A stretch of DNA of 64,000 nucleotides, taken from positions 1-64,000 of the forward strand of contig NZ_JAFCGY010000019.1 of assembly GCF_016836705.1 (NCBI RefSeq), read 5' to 3'. The notes under the pieces were generated by a model that ran no database searches, had not been told where the DNA came from, and was given only the letters and a program-made list of their open reading frames with translations. Below are positions 8,548 to 17,487 of the stretch, piece after piece. The stretch's first letter is position 1, and each line of letters opens with the position of its first letter. Position numbers and translations under genes: made by a program. This stretch comes from Mesorhizobium caraganae (GTDB lineage: Bacteria > Pseudomonadota > Alphaproteobacteria > Rhizobiales > Rhizobiaceae).

Positions 8548-9783
8548 ATGACCCTTTCCTTCGATCTCACCACTGAAGGCGCACGCGATGCGTTGCGCGC
8601 CCGTGCCACATCGGCCGAGAAGCCGTCGCTGATCGGCCTGACCCGGGCCGAGCTCGGCGAAGCCCTCATCGGCGCCGGCATCGTGCCCGAGCGCCAGGCA
8701 AAAATGCGCGCCCAGCAGCTGTGGCACTGGATGTATGTGCGCGGCGTGTCCGACTTCGCCGGCATGTTCAACATCTCCAAGGATCTGCGCGCCGAGCTCG
8801 ACAAGCATTTCACCGTCGCCCGGCCCGAGATCGTCGAGGAACAGATTTCCTCCGACGGCACGCGCAAATGGCTGTTTCGCTTTCCGCCGCGCGGCGCCGG
8901 CCGTCCGGTCGAGATCGAGACCGTCTACATCCCCGAGGAAGGCCGCGGCACGCTGTGCATCTCCTCGCAGGTAGGCTGCACGCTGACTTGCTCGTTCTGC
9001 CACACCGGCACGCAGAAGCTGGTGCGCAACCTGACTGCCGAGGAAATCCTGGCGCAATTGCTCACCGCCCGCGACCGGCTCGGCGATTTCCCTGACCGCG
9101 ACACGCCCGACGGCGCCATCGTGCCGGCCGAGGGCCGCAAAGTCTCCAACATCGTCATGATGGGCATGGGCGAGCCGCTCTACAATTTCGAGGCGGTGAA
9201 GAAGGCGCTGCTGATCGCCTCCGACGGCGACGGGCTTTCCCTGTCCAAGCGTCGCATCACGCTCTCGACGTCCGGCGTGGTGCCCGAGATCTTCCGCACA
9301 GGCGAGGAGATCGGCGTCATGCTGGCGATCTCGCTGCACGCCACCAATGACGATCTGCGCGACCTCCTGGTGCCGATCAACAAGAAGTATCCGCTGAAGG
9401 AACTGATCGCGGCGTGCCGCGCCTATCCGGGCCTGTCCAACGCCAAGCGCATCACCTTCGAATATGTGATGCTGAAGGATGTCAACGATTCCATCGAGGA
9501 CGCCAAGGGGCTGATCAAACTGCTCAAGGGCATTCCGGCCAAGATCAACCTGATCCCGTTCAACCCGTGGCCGGGCACCAACTACCAGTGCTCGGACTGG
9601 GAGACGATCGAGAAGTTTGCCGACTATATAAACAATGCCGGCTATGCTTCGCCGATCCGCACCCCGCGCGGCCGCGACATCCTCGCCGCCTGCGGCCAGC
9701 TCAAGTCGGACTCCGAACGCATGCGCAAGGCCGACCGACTGGCACTGGAAGCCATGATGATTGCGGGACACGGCGAGGCGTGA
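8548..9783 (+). CDS. rlmN: Dual-specificity RNA methyltransferase RlmN
   Basis: This 411-residue radical-SAM enzyme methylates C2 of A2503 in 23S rRNA and of A37 in some tRNAs. The iron-sulfur cluster cysteines are Cys144-x3-Cys148-x2-Cys151 (GCTLTCSFCHTG), and the resolving Cys382 lies in RDILAACGQL near the C-terminus, as in the E. coli enzyme. The glycine-rich MMGMGEPL SAM-binding segment is present. The stop overlaps the GTG start of the next gene by 4 bases (GTGA), so the two are translationally coupled. Confidence 0.96.
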   Translation: MTLSFDLTTEGARDALRARATSAEKPSLIGLTRAELGEALIGAGIVPERQAKMRAQQLWHWMYVRGVSDFAGMFNISKDLRAELDKHFTVARPEIVEEQISSDGTRKWLFRFPPRGAGRPVEIETVYIPEEGRGTLCISSQVGCTLTCSFCHTGTQKLVRNLTAEEILAQLLTARDRLGDFPDRDTPDGAIVPAEGRKVSNIVMMGMGEPLYNFEAVKKALLIASDGDGLSLSKRRITLSTSGVVPEIFRTGEEIGVMLAISLHATNDDLRDLLVPINKKYPLKELIAACRAYPGLSNAKRITFEYVMLKDVNDSIEDAKGLIKLLKGIPAKINLIPFNPWPGTNYQCSDWETIEKFADYINNAGYASPIRTPRGRDILAACGQLKSDSERMRKADRLALEAMMIAGHGEA

Positions 9784-10253
9784 GCCGCGTCATCGCCTAT
9801 CTCGTCCGCTTCGCCGTCATCCTGTTCGGCTATATCGTCGCCTCGCTGGCGGCGAGCGCCTTTCTCAACGTCCTGTTCCTGGCCTCGCTCGGCTACGCGC
9901 CGGAACATGCCCACCCGACGGCGACCGCATCGCTGTATTTTTCGATCCCCTTCGTGGCGCTGTTCATCGCTTATTTCGCCTTCATGCCGGCGGCCATCGT
10001 CATCTTGATCTCGGAGATACTCAGCCGCAGAGACTGGCTGTTCTATGCCCTTGCGGGCGGCATCGTGGCCGCGGTGTTCCTCGGCTTCGTCCACCAGAAT
10101 GCCGACATCAATTTCGACGTCACCGATCCGCGCGCCATCGCCGCCGTGATCGGCTGCGGCATGGTCGGCGGCATCTTCTACTGGCTAAGCGCCGGCCGCT
10201 GGGCCGGAAGCTGGTGGCAGGCCGCTACTTCGCCTGAGCGGTCAGGATCTTGA
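9780..10253 (+). CDS. Conserved hypothetical inner-membrane protein
   Basis: This 157-residue protein has four strongly hydrophobic segments (about residues 5-30, 48-75, 83-100 and 116-140). The GTG start at 9780 overlaps the rlmN stop as GTGA, which fixes the start. The family is not recognised. Its 3' end overlaps the convergent LysE-type gene by 29 bases. Confidence 0.7.
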   Translation: MSRVIAYLVRFAVILFGYIVASLAASAFLNVLFLASLGYAPEHAHPTATASLYFSIPFVALFIAYFAFMPAAIVILISEILSRRDWLFYALAGGIVAAVFLGFVHQNADINFDVTDPRAIAAVIGCGMVGGIFYWLSAGRWAGSWWQAATSPERSGS

Positions 10254-10866
10254 GCGCGAAGGCCGAAAACACCCCGGCAAAGAGATAGTCGACCACCCGC
10301 GTGACGCGCGGGCTGGCCTTCATCGCCGCCGAGAACTTTTCCGCGGCAAACACCATCGGCGCCGTCACCGGGATCGACAGCACGATGAACATGACGCCGA
10401 GGAAGAACAGTTTTCCCGGTGCGTTCGGGTCATGTGCCGAGACGAACTGCGGCAGAAACGTCATGAAAAACAGGATGATCTTCGGGTTGAGCAGATTGAC
10501 GCCAAGTCCGGCGACCCAACTGCGGAACAGCGAAATCTCAGGGCCGCTCTTCTTCTGCGGCGAGAATGCCGAGCCCTTGGTGAGCGCCTGCCAGGCCAGG
10601 AAGACGAGATAGGCGGCGCCGAAGATCTTCAGCACGAGGAAGGCCATTGGCGAGGCGACGATCAGCGCCGAGATGCCGACCGCCACCAAAGTGGTGTGGA
10701 TCAGCGTGCCGCACAGCGCCCCGGCCAGCGAGGCCAAGCCGGTAGCGCGGCCCTGGCTCAGCGTGCGTGAGACGAACAGCGTCATGTCTGGCCCCGGCGT
10801 TATCGCCAGGATCATGGTGGCGACGGCGAACTGGATCAGCGTCGTGGTGTCGGGAATGAAAGACAT
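10225..10866 (-). CDS. LysE/RhtB family amino-acid exporter
   Basis: This 213-residue protein has the LysE superfamily layout of about six membrane segments and the signature ITPGPDM (residues ~22-28), followed by SRTLSQGRATGL. Family members export basic amino acids, threonine/homoserine or related metabolites; the substrate cannot be read from sequence. ATG 10866 was chosen over an upstream TTG-type extension because it gives the standard N-terminus. Confidence 0.87.
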   Translation of the reverse strand: MSFIPDTTTLIQFAVATMILAITPGPDMTLFVSRTLSQGRATGLASLAGALCGTLIHTTLVAVGISALIVASPMAFLVLKIFGAAYLVFLAWQALTKGSAFSPQKKSGPEISLFRSWVAGLGVNLLNPKIILFFMTFLPQFVSAHDPNAPGKLFFLGVMFIVLSIPVTAPMVFAAEKFSAAMKASPRVTRVVDYLFAGVFSAFALKILTAQAK

Positions 10867-10891
10867 TGGCGGCCCCTGGCAGAGCGTCGGA

Positions 10892-10916
10892 CCCAAAAGT
10901 GGAAGCCGGTTTTGGG
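10892..10916. repeat. Intergenic hairpin repeat, CCCAAAA/TTTTGGG type
   Basis: CCCAAAA (10892-10898) and TTTTGGG (10910-10916) are inverted arms around a short loop. Similar hairpins occur at 46728-46750 and 50075-50119 in this window. I recall this motif as a repeated intergenic element in Mesorhizobium-type genomes. Confidence 0.55.
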
Positions 10917-11091
10917 AGAATCCGATGCTTAAACAAAAGGAAGCGCAGCCTATAGCGCAGGCGCTTGGCCCGTTCCAGCCGCTGACGACCGCAGCATCTG
11001 GTCCAGCCTTGATCGGCGTTCGTCCCTTGCGCTGGCCGGAAAGCCCGTGATACCTCGCCCGCGAAGAACCCTTGTCGCGGAACCGCCAACA

Positions 11092-12315
11092 ATGTCGAAG
11101 ACCAAAGACGTCAAGAAGGTCGTGCTCGCCTATTCCGGCGGCCTCGACACCTCCATCATCCTGAAATGGCTGCAGACCGAACTCGGCGCCGAAGTCGTCA
11201 CCTTCACCGCCGATCTCGGCCAGGGCGGCGAGCTGGAACCGGCGCGCAAGAAGGCCGAGATGATGGGCATCAAGGATATCCGTGTCGTCGACGTGCGCGA
11301 GGAGTTCGTCTCAGACTTCGTCTTCCCGATGTTTCGCGCCAACGCCGTCTATGAAGGCACCTACCTGCTCGGCACCTCGATCGCCCGTCCGCTGATCTCG
11401 AAACACCTGGTCGAGATCGCCAGGGAGACCGGCGCCGATGCGATTGCCCACGGCGCCACCGGCAAGGGCAATGACCAGGTCCGTTTCGAGCTTTCGGCCT
11501 ATGCGCTGAACCCCGACATCAAGGTCATCGCGCCGTGGCGCGATTGGTCGTTCAAGTCGCGCACCGACCTGATCAACTTCGCCGAGCAGCACCAGATCCC
11601 GGTGGCGAAGGACAAAAGAGGCGAGGCGCCCTTCTCGGTCGACGCCAACCTCTTGCACTCCTCTTCCGAGGGCAAGGTGCTGGAAGACCCGTGGAGCGAA
11701 CCGCCGGAATTCGTCCACCAGCGCACCGTCTCGCCGATGGATGCGCCCGACAAGGTCACCGAGATCGAAATCGAATTTTTGAAGGGCGATCCGATTGCGC
11801 TCAACGGCAAGAAGCTGTCGCCGGCCGAGATGCTGACGGCCCTTAACGATCTCGGTCGCGACAACGGCATTGGCCGGCTCGACCTGGTCGAGAACCGCTT
11901 CGTCGGCATGAAGTCGCGCGGCGTCTACGAAACACCCGGCGGCACGATCCTGATCGTGGCCCACCGCGCGATCGAGTCGATCACGCTCGACAGGGGTGCA
12001 GGCCACCTCAAGGACGAGTTCATGCCCCGCTATGCCGAGCTGATTTACAACGGCTTCTGGTTCTCGCCCGAGCGGCTGATGCTGCAGGCTATGATCGACA
12101 AGAGCCAGGAAGATGTGGAAGGCACGGTGCGCCTGAAGCTCTACAAGGGCAATGTCATGGTCACCGGCCGCAAGTCGAAGAAGACGCTCTATTCCGACGC
12201 ATTGGTCACCTTCGAGGACGACCGCGGCGCCTACGACCAGAAGGACGCCGCCGGTTTCATCCGCCTCAACGCGCTGCGGCTGAGGACACTTGCAGCACGC
12301 AACCGCAAGGGTTGA
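11092..12315 (+). CDS. argG: Argininosuccinate synthase
   Basis: This 407-residue enzyme joins citrulline and aspartate using ATP in arginine biosynthesis. The nucleotide-binding loop AYSGGLDTS (residues ~13-21) and the segments HGATGKGNDQVRFE and SRGVYETPGGTIL are characteristic. ATG 11092 gives the usual N-terminus MSKTKDVKKVVLAYSGG; an upstream in-frame GTG would add 15 residues without support. It is monocistronic, with a terminator 26 bases past the stop. Confidence 0.97.
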   Translation: MSKTKDVKKVVLAYSGGLDTSIILKWLQTELGAEVVTFTADLGQGGELEPARKKAEMMGIKDIRVVDVREEFVSDFVFPMFRANAVYEGTYLLGTSIARPLISKHLVEIARETGADAIAHGATGKGNDQVRFELSAYALNPDIKVIAPWRDWSFKSRTDLINFAEQHQIPVAKDKRGEAPFSVDANLLHSSSEGKVLEDPWSEPPEFVHQRTVSPMDAPDKVTEIEIEFLKGDPIALNGKKLSPAEMLTALNDLGRDNGIGRLDLVENRFVGMKSRGVYETPGGTILIVAHRAIESITLDRGAGHLKDEFMPRYAELIYNGFWFSPERLMLQAMIDKSQEDVEGTVRLKLYKGNVMVTGRKSKKTLYSDALVTFEDDRGAYDQKDAAGFIRLNALRLRTLAARNRKG

Positions 12316-12340
12316 GCCCAACTACTATTACAGGCACAGA

Positions 12341-12364
12341 CCGGCGGAGACGCCGGGTTTTTAT
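12341..12364 (+). terminator. Rho-independent terminator of argG
   Basis: CCGGCG and CGCCGG pair around the tetraloop GAGA and are followed by a run of five T residues. It lies 26 bases after the argG stop. Confidence 0.85.
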
Positions 12365-12465
12365 TTGGCATCTCTAATATAAGAAAGTCAAACCAGCCAG
12401 GCGACTCCTGTTGACCTTCTAAAAGCTTCATCTAAATTCCCTCGCGGGACGGAGGGGTTCTGATC

Positions 12466-13001
12466 GTGAAAAACGCCATTTTTCTCTTGCTTGCGGCGGC
12501 CGTCGTCTTCACCGGATGCCAGTCCTCGCAGGCAGCCGCGAAACGCGAGCAGAATCCAGACGGTGCATCTCCGCTGTCCATTTATGGAGCATCACGTTCA
12601 AGCACGAAATCGCCTCTTTCATGGGCGTTTCACAAGAGCGCATGCCGGCCCTGTTCTGCCAGCGCCTTGGCGAAGGGATACGCAGCGGGCGAATCAGCTA
12701 CTCCGACTTGAACCGGCTGCAGCTCGACCAATCGACCGAAATCTGGCTGGTCATCAAGGGTAAGTCAAAAGCGGCTGCTATGGCCACGCCGCCGCCGCCG
12801 AACCCCAACTTCCGCAGCTGCAAAGGTATTACCGGCACCTTCCAGCTTCCCGCTTCCCAGAAATGCCCGTTGAGCGGCTACGCGCAGGCCGACCAACCGA
12901 CCAAAATCGAGATGAAGGGCAGGCCAAAGGCGGATCTCTACGGCGGCTCCTTCGAGGTTCCCGCTTCCGAGAAATGCCCCTTGGGCGGCGGCTATAATTG
13001 A
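12466..13001 (+). pseudogene. Small lipoprotein gene, apparently frameshifted
   Basis: A GTG at 12466 follows GGAGGGG and opens a lipoprotein signal peptide (hydrophobic stretch, lipobox FTGC with Cys18). That frame then becomes unconvincing and stops at 12711. In the frame of 12516-13001, the downstream part reads as a real protein: a helical domain (ITFKHEIASFMGV...LFCQRLGEGIRSGRISYSDLNRL), resembling small Rhizobiales lipoproteins I remember, then a Pro-rich linker and two copies of a motif of the form G-(T/S)-F-x-x-PAS-x-KCPL. A single-base indel around 12540-12595 would join the two parts. It could be a true pseudogene, a sequencing error, or two overlapping genes. Confidence 0.55.
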
Positions 13002-13120
13002 GAGAGATATTCCTGAGCGCCGGGCCAGTTTCGAAATCGGTTTCCTCTCCGGCTTGGCTCGACCGTCGAGTTACATCCCGCAAGACGCTTGCCGGCTGCT
13101 CCTACACGTTGGACGTAAAA

Positions 13121-13150
13121 TAGAAGCCCGGCGCATGGCCGGGCCTCTCC
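13121..13150 (-). terminator. Candidate terminator of the lytic transglycosylase gene
   Basis: CCCGGC and GCCGGG form a stem around GCATG (about 13127-13143). Read on the minus strand it is followed by TTCTATTTT. It lies about 25 bases past the stop of the minus-strand gene ending at 13169. Confidence 0.65.
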
Positions 13151-13168
13151 ATCGAATAGAGATTTCTA

Positions 13169-13966
13169 TCAGTTGCCGTCGATTGCATCGGCGATCTGGG
13201 CGATGGCCTGCTGGTAGACGCTGGCGGAATTCCAGCCGGCAATTGCGCCTATATTCGCGCTCGCGCTCGCGCCCGCCCGCCAGCCATGAGCCTTGAGGAA
13301 GTTGGCGGTGGACGCCAGCGCGGTTGCCTTGTCGCGCAGATTTCCGTTGCCGACGCCGTACTTCAGGACGTTTCCGGGCAGGAATTGGGTATGGCCGATC
13401 TCGCCATGCGCGGCGCCGACCGACGAGGCGCTCAGCGCGCCGCGATCGACCAGCTTCAGCGCCGCAATGGCGTGCGGGTAGAAGAACCCCGGACGGCGGC
13501 AATCATAGGCCAGCGTCAGGATGGCGGAGACCGTGTTCTGGTTGCCCAGGGAGGCACCGAAGCCCGTCTCCATGCCCCAGATGGCGAGCAGCACGCCCGG
13601 CGAAACGCCGTAATTGCTCTCGATCCTCTCGAACATTGCCGCGTTCGACTTCTTCAGCGCACGGCCCTTGGAAATGATCGCAGCCCCGCCACGGCGCTTC
13701 ATGAAAGCATCCACCGAGCCGCTGAACGCCTTGTGGATGGCGCGGTCGACGGAGATCGTCTTGGTCGCGTAGCTGGCGCCGGCCAGAGCGGCCAGGCCCT
13801 TGGGGCCAACACCTTCGGCCTTGGCCTCTGCAGCGAACTCAGGCTTCCACGCCTCGAAACCGGCGCCGGTCTTGCCGCAACTGGCCGCCGCCTGCGCGCC
13901 CGTCGCCAGCGCAAGCACCGCCACCACCGTGGCCGCAAAAATCTTTCCCTTGGCAAACAATGCCAT
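13169..13966 (-). CDS. Lytic murein transglycosylase (MltB-type, GH103)
   Basis: This 265-residue exported enzyme has a signal peptide (residues 1-26, ending AQAA) and the MltB catalytic region, with the catalytic glutamate in IWGMETGFGA (about Glu131) and the later GEIGHTQFLP and GWNSA segments. Such enzymes cleave peptidoglycan glycan strands to 1,6-anhydro-muropeptides. It is shorter than E. coli MltB and lacks the C-terminal peptidoglycan-binding domain sometimes seen, which is usual for rhizobial paralogues. It is monocistronic, with a terminator at 13121-13150. Confidence 0.9.
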   Translation of the reverse strand: MALFAKGKIFAATVVAVLALATGAQAAASCGKTGAGFEAWKPEFAAEAKAEGVGPKGLAALAGASYATKTISVDRAIHKAFSGSVDAFMKRRGGAAIISKGRALKKSNAAMFERIESNYGVSPGVLLAIWGMETGFGASLGNQNTVSAILTLAYDCRRPGFFYPHAIAALKLVDRGALSASSVGAAHGEIGHTQFLPGNVLKYGVGNGNLRDKATALASTANFLKAHGWRAGASASANIGAIAGWNSASVYQQAIAQIADAIDGN

Positions 13967-14107
13967 GCTTCTCTCCTGATTGCCTGAATCACGTCCCGGT
14001 TGTGAACTTGCCAGTGAAACGCGCCATTGTCACCGTAGCCTCGGCGCCACGCTGGCCAATGCAGCGGAATTTGCCTACGATCAAGTGCTTATTGTGGCGG
14101 GGAAACC

Positions 14108-15355
14108 ATGGAAGACGTTGATGTCGTCATCATCGGCGCCGGCTCAGCTGGCTTAGCTGCCGCCAGGACCATTCGTGCCGCAGGCCTTTCCTTCAAGCTG
14201 CTCGAAGCCATGGGCCGCATCGGCGGCCGCGCCTGGACCAGCGACCAGCATTTCGGCATCCCGTTCGACATCGGCTGCGCCTGGCTGCACGCCGCCGACC
14301 GCAATCCCTATTTTCCCGAAGCGCAGGCTGCCGGCTGGACGCTGCATCACCATGACATGAATGTCGACCATCTCTATTACCGCCAGCGCAAGGCGAGCGA
14401 GCAGGAGGAGGCTGAGATGAAGGCCGCCGATGCGCGGCTGTTCGAGCTGCTGGCCACGCATCAGGTCGAAGAGGGCGACGACGACCGGCTGTCGACGCTT
14501 CTGGCCAAGGGCCAGGCGCCGCGCGCCGCCGCCACGTTCGCCGGACCGATGGATTTCGGCGCCGACGAGGACGAGATCTCGATCCGCGACTTCCAGGCCG
14601 CCGCCGATCTCGACCCGAACTATTTCAGCAAAGAAGGCTTCGGCGCGCTGGTCGCCCGCTTCGGCGCCGACCTGCCGGTCGAACTGTCAACGCCGGTGCG
14701 CAAGATCCTGTGGGATGTGCCGGGCGTCGCCTGCGTCACCGATCGCGGCACCGTGCGCGCCAAGGCGGTGATCGTCACCGCCTCGCCGGCCGTGCTCGCC
14801 TTTGAGGAGATCGAGTTCTCGCCTGCACTTCCCGACGCGCATTTTGGCGCCTTCTTCGACCTGCCTATGGGCATGCTGACGAAGCTGCCGGTGGAGATCC
14901 GCGGCACCAGGCTCGGCCTGGAGCCATTCGACGATCTGTTGATCGAACGCATGGCCCGGCACGACATCTATTTCCTGTGCTTCCCCTTCGACCTCGACCT
15001 GATGGTCGGTTTCGTCGGCGGCGACTTCGCCTGGGAAATGTCGGCGGCGGGCGAGGCGGCCGGCATCGACTTCGTCGTCGACCGGCTGTGCGGCATTTTC
15101 GGCAGCGACACCAGAAAGCATGTGGCGCGCGCCATGATGACCAACTGGGGTGGCGAGCGCTTTGTGCGCGGCGCCTATGCCGCGGCCCGTCCCGGACGCT
15201 CGGAGGCCCGCGCGACGCTGATGCAGCCGGTGGCGGACAAGATATTCTTCGCCGGCGAGCATCTGGCCGGACCGCTGATCCAGACCTGCGGCGGCGCGCG
15301 CCTGTCGGGCGAGAACGTGGCGCGGCAGGTCGCCGCACGGTTGGCCGTGAAATAG
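14108..15355 (+). CDS. Flavin monoamine-oxidase-like FAD oxidoreductase
   Basis: This 415-residue protein opens with an FAD-binding Rossmann motif (VVIIGAGSAGLAAARTIRAAG) and the second family motif GRIGGRAWT (residues ~37-45), and ends with FFAGEHLAGPLIQTCGGARLSGENVA, the amine-oxidase C-terminal FAD segment (positions ~380-405, here in one piece of conserved residues Gly-Glu-His and Gly-Gly-Ala). The family oxidises amines or acts as a desaturase-like flavoenzyme; the substrate is unknown. It has no signal peptide and is monocistronic. Confidence 0.82.
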   Translation: MEDVDVVIIGAGSAGLAAARTIRAAGLSFKLLEAMGRIGGRAWTSDQHFGIPFDIGCAWLHAADRNPYFPEAQAAGWTLHHHDMNVDHLYYRQRKASEQEEAEMKAADARLFELLATHQVEEGDDDRLSTLLAKGQAPRAAATFAGPMDFGADEDEISIRDFQAAADLDPNYFSKEGFGALVARFGADLPVELSTPVRKILWDVPGVACVTDRGTVRAKAVIVTASPAVLAFEEIEFSPALPDAHFGAFFDLPMGMLTKLPVEIRGTRLGLEPFDDLLIERMARHDIYFLCFPFDLDLMVGFVGGDFAWEMSAAGEAAGIDFVVDRLCGIFGSDTRKHVARAMMTNWGGERFVRGAYAAARPGRSEARATLMQPVADKIFFAGEHLAGPLIQTCGGARLSGENVARQVAARLAVK

Positions 15356-15445
15356 CGTCGGAAAAGCGGAACGCCCGCCGGTCACTGGCGTTTTGGGCCG
15401 CGCGCCGCGCGTACCATATAACTGCCGTGACGATTTGAGGCCGAG

Positions 15446-16543
15446 ATGAAACTGTTCGACTGTCCGCATTGCGGCCACCGGCTCTATTTCGAGAACGCGC
15501 AGTGCCTGAGCTGCTCGAACCTCGTGCTCTACGACCCCGAGCATGCGCGCTTCGCCCTGTCTGATATCGACGGCATCTTCCACTGCACCAACGCCGATGA
15601 ATGCGCCTGCAACTGGATGGCCGAGCCGGACCACCCCTTCTGCCGCGCCTGCGCGCTGAATCAGCTGATCCCCGACCTCTCCGTCGACGGCAACCGCCGC
15701 CGCTGGATCCGCGTCGAGGCGGCCAAGAAGCGCGCCATCTATTCGCTGCTCGCCTTCGGCCTGCCGGTGGCGCCCAAGCAGAACCCCGGCGACGAGATCG
15801 GCCTTGCCTTCGACTTCCTGGCCGACCCGATCGGCGGTGGCCCCGGCGGCGAACGCATCCTGACCGGTCATGACAACGGCCTGATCACGCTCAATGTCGC
15901 CGAGGCGGACTCGGCCGAACGCGAGCGACGGCGCGTTGAGATGGGCGAGAACTACCGCACACTGCTCGGCCATTTCCGCCACGAGCTCGGCCACTATTAT
16001 TGGGACCGGCTGATCCGCGACGACCCGCAACGGCTTGACGCCTTCCGGGCGCTGTTCGGCGACGAGCGCGCCGATTACGAACAGGCGCTGCAGACCTACT
16101 ACGCCAATGGTGCGGCGCCCGACTGGCAGCAGAACCACATCTCTGCCTATGCGACATCGCATCCGTGGGAGGACTGGGCGGAGACCTGGGCGCACCATCT
16201 GCACATCACCGACACGCTCGAGATGGTGCACGCGTTGAACTTTCCGCTCGGCCAGCTGGAGACGATGGAGGCCAATGTGTTGCCGCAGGGCGACACCGGT
16301 GGCCGCCTGCAGCCCGCCCCAGCCGAGCCTCACGCCGTGCCCGAGCCGTTCGAAAAGATCCTCGCCCGCTGGCTGGTGCTGTCGGAAGCCTCCAACTCGA
16401 TCAACCGCTGCATGGGCCTGCCCGACCTCTATCCCTTCGTCATTTCGGACGTGACGGCGCAGAAACTCGCCTTCGTACATGAGCTTCTGACGGGTTTGCC
16501 GAAAGAAACCGGAATAAATCGTGAGCCGGCACAGGCATTTTAG
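15446..16543 (+). CDS. Putative zinc-binding metallopeptidase with N-terminal zinc ribbon (COG4307 type)
   Basis: This 365-residue protein opens with a zinc ribbon (CPHCGH...CLSC, residues 5-27) and a second Cys-rich block (CNADEC.CNW...CRAC, ~50-71). A gluzincin-type motif HFRHELGHYYWD (HExxH variant HELGH, about residues 176-187) and a downstream WEDWAETWAHHLHI with candidate metal-binding Glu/His complete a metallopeptidase site. I recall the family as uncharacterised and common in proteobacteria. No signal peptide, so it should be cytosolic. The target is unknown. Confidence 0.8.
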   Translation: MKLFDCPHCGHRLYFENAQCLSCSNLVLYDPEHARFALSDIDGIFHCTNADECACNWMAEPDHPFCRACALNQLIPDLSVDGNRRRWIRVEAAKKRAIYSLLAFGLPVAPKQNPGDEIGLAFDFLADPIGGGPGGERILTGHDNGLITLNVAEADSAERERRRVEMGENYRTLLGHFRHELGHYYWDRLIRDDPQRLDAFRALFGDERADYEQALQTYYANGAAPDWQQNHISAYATSHPWEDWAETWAHHLHITDTLEMVHALNFPLGQLETMEANVLPQGDTGGRLQPAPAEPHAVPEPFEKILARWLVLSEASNSINRCMGLPDLYPFVISDVTAQKLAFVHELLTGLPKETGINREPAQAF

Positions 16544-16607
16544 CCGGAACGCATAAGGCCCGGTTTCGTTTCGGCTCGCGAGGGACCAACGAAAACGGAG
16601 CGAAATC

Positions 16608-17207
16608 ATGAGACGCATACTGTTTCCGGCCGTCGCCGGGGCGCTTGTCGCCATGTCGGGTGCGGCACTCGCCGATACTGCCGTCTCGGCCGTCACCGAT
16701 CTTAACGTGCGTGCCGGCCCCGGCCCGCAATATCCGGTGATCGGCGTGCTTGCCGCCGGCCAGTCGGCGACGCTCAATGGCTGCATCGAAAACAGCAAAT
16801 GGTGCACCATCGCCGAAGCCGGCGGCCAGGGCTGGGTCTATTCCGACTACGTGACGGCCGATTTCGGCGGCAGCCGGGTCGTGCTGACGCGCCGCCCTGC
16901 CGACGCCGCCATCACCGTCGTTGCACCGCCGCAGGATGATTATCCCGACACCTATACCGGCGCGATCCTTTCCGACGACGGCCCCATCGACGCCATCGAC
17001 AGGCCGCCGGCGGAAGTCGGCACCTATGTCAGCACGCACCGGCTCGACCCGGTCTATCTCGACGGCGAGGTGGTGACAGGCGCGACCTTGCCTGACACCG
17101 TCGAACTGCGCGAAATCCCCGATTACCGCTACCGCTATGTCTATGTGAACGGCCAGCCTGCGCTGGTCGACCCGCAGACTCGGCGCATCATGTATGTTGT
17201 GCGCTGA
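16608..17207 (+). CDS. Secreted SH3-domain protein with DUF1236-like C-terminus
   Basis: This 199-residue protein has a signal peptide (residues 1-22), a bacterial SH3 domain (LNVRAGPGPQYPVIGVLAAG, residues ~31-50, then GCIENSKWCTIAEAGGQGWVYSDY in its second half) and a C-terminal YVYVNGQPALVDPQTRRIMYV segment typical of DUF1236. Bacterial SH3 domains usually bind peptidoglycan or peptides. It is common in rhizobial genomes, with unknown function. Confidence 0.85.
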   Translation: MRRILFPAVAGALVAMSGAALADTAVSAVTDLNVRAGPGPQYPVIGVLAAGQSATLNGCIENSKWCTIAEAGGQGWVYSDYVTADFGGSRVVLTRRPADAAITVVAPPQDDYPDTYTGAILSDDGPIDAIDRPPAEVGTYVSTHRLDPVYLDGEVVTGATLPDTVELREIPDYRYRYVYVNGQPALVDPQTRRIMYVVR

Positions 17208-17214
17208 TTGAGCC

Positions 17215-17253
17215 CCCGAAGGCGGTCCCCATCCGGCGGCCGCCTTCTCCCCG
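17215..17253. terminator. Hairpin after the SH3 gene
   Basis: GAAGGCGG (about 17217-17224) pairs with CCGCCTTC (about 17240-17247) just after the stop at 17207. There is no long T-run, so it may be a weak terminator or a 3' stabiliser. Confidence 0.45.
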
Positions 17254-17275
17254 GTGTCGGCCTGGTCAGGCCGCT

Positions 17276-17356
17276 TGGAGCTGCTCTGTCGATCTCGGCC
17301 TTCCTGGCCTTGCTCTCGACGGCGAGGTCCTAGCTCGCCTGCATGTTCATCCAGAA
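17276..17356 (-). pseudogene. C-terminal remnant of a HigA-like antitoxin
   Basis: Read on the minus strand from 17356, the frame gives FWMNMQAS, a stop (TAG), then DLAVESKARKAEIDRAA. This matches the end of HigA/VapI-type antitoxins, where FWMNxQAxYDL is the usual motif, with the Tyr codon changed to TAG. No helix-turn-helix domain precedes it and no HigB toxin is nearby. It is a short relic, supported only by this motif. Confidence 0.45.
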
Positions 17357-17487
17357 CCGCCGTCGCGGAACGATTATTCCGCACTGCAGCGAACGTTGCG
17401 CCGGCTTCGGGCCGGCCCCTAATCGATTGAAGCAATCGCCAGCCTTTTTGTCAGACTAAATGACGTTTCCAAAACGATTTTCTGGCT

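Noticed and set aside
14687..16810. Very long open frame (707 codons) on the minus strand
   Set aside because: It lies antisense to the flavoprotein and metallopeptidase genes, has the Arg/Gly/His-rich composition of shadow frames in high-GC DNA, and no recognisable domain.
16440..17435. 331-codon frame on the minus strand across the SH3 gene
   Set aside because: Antisense to a clear secreted protein; only the short antitoxin-like piece at 17276-17356, which is in another frame, looks meaningful.
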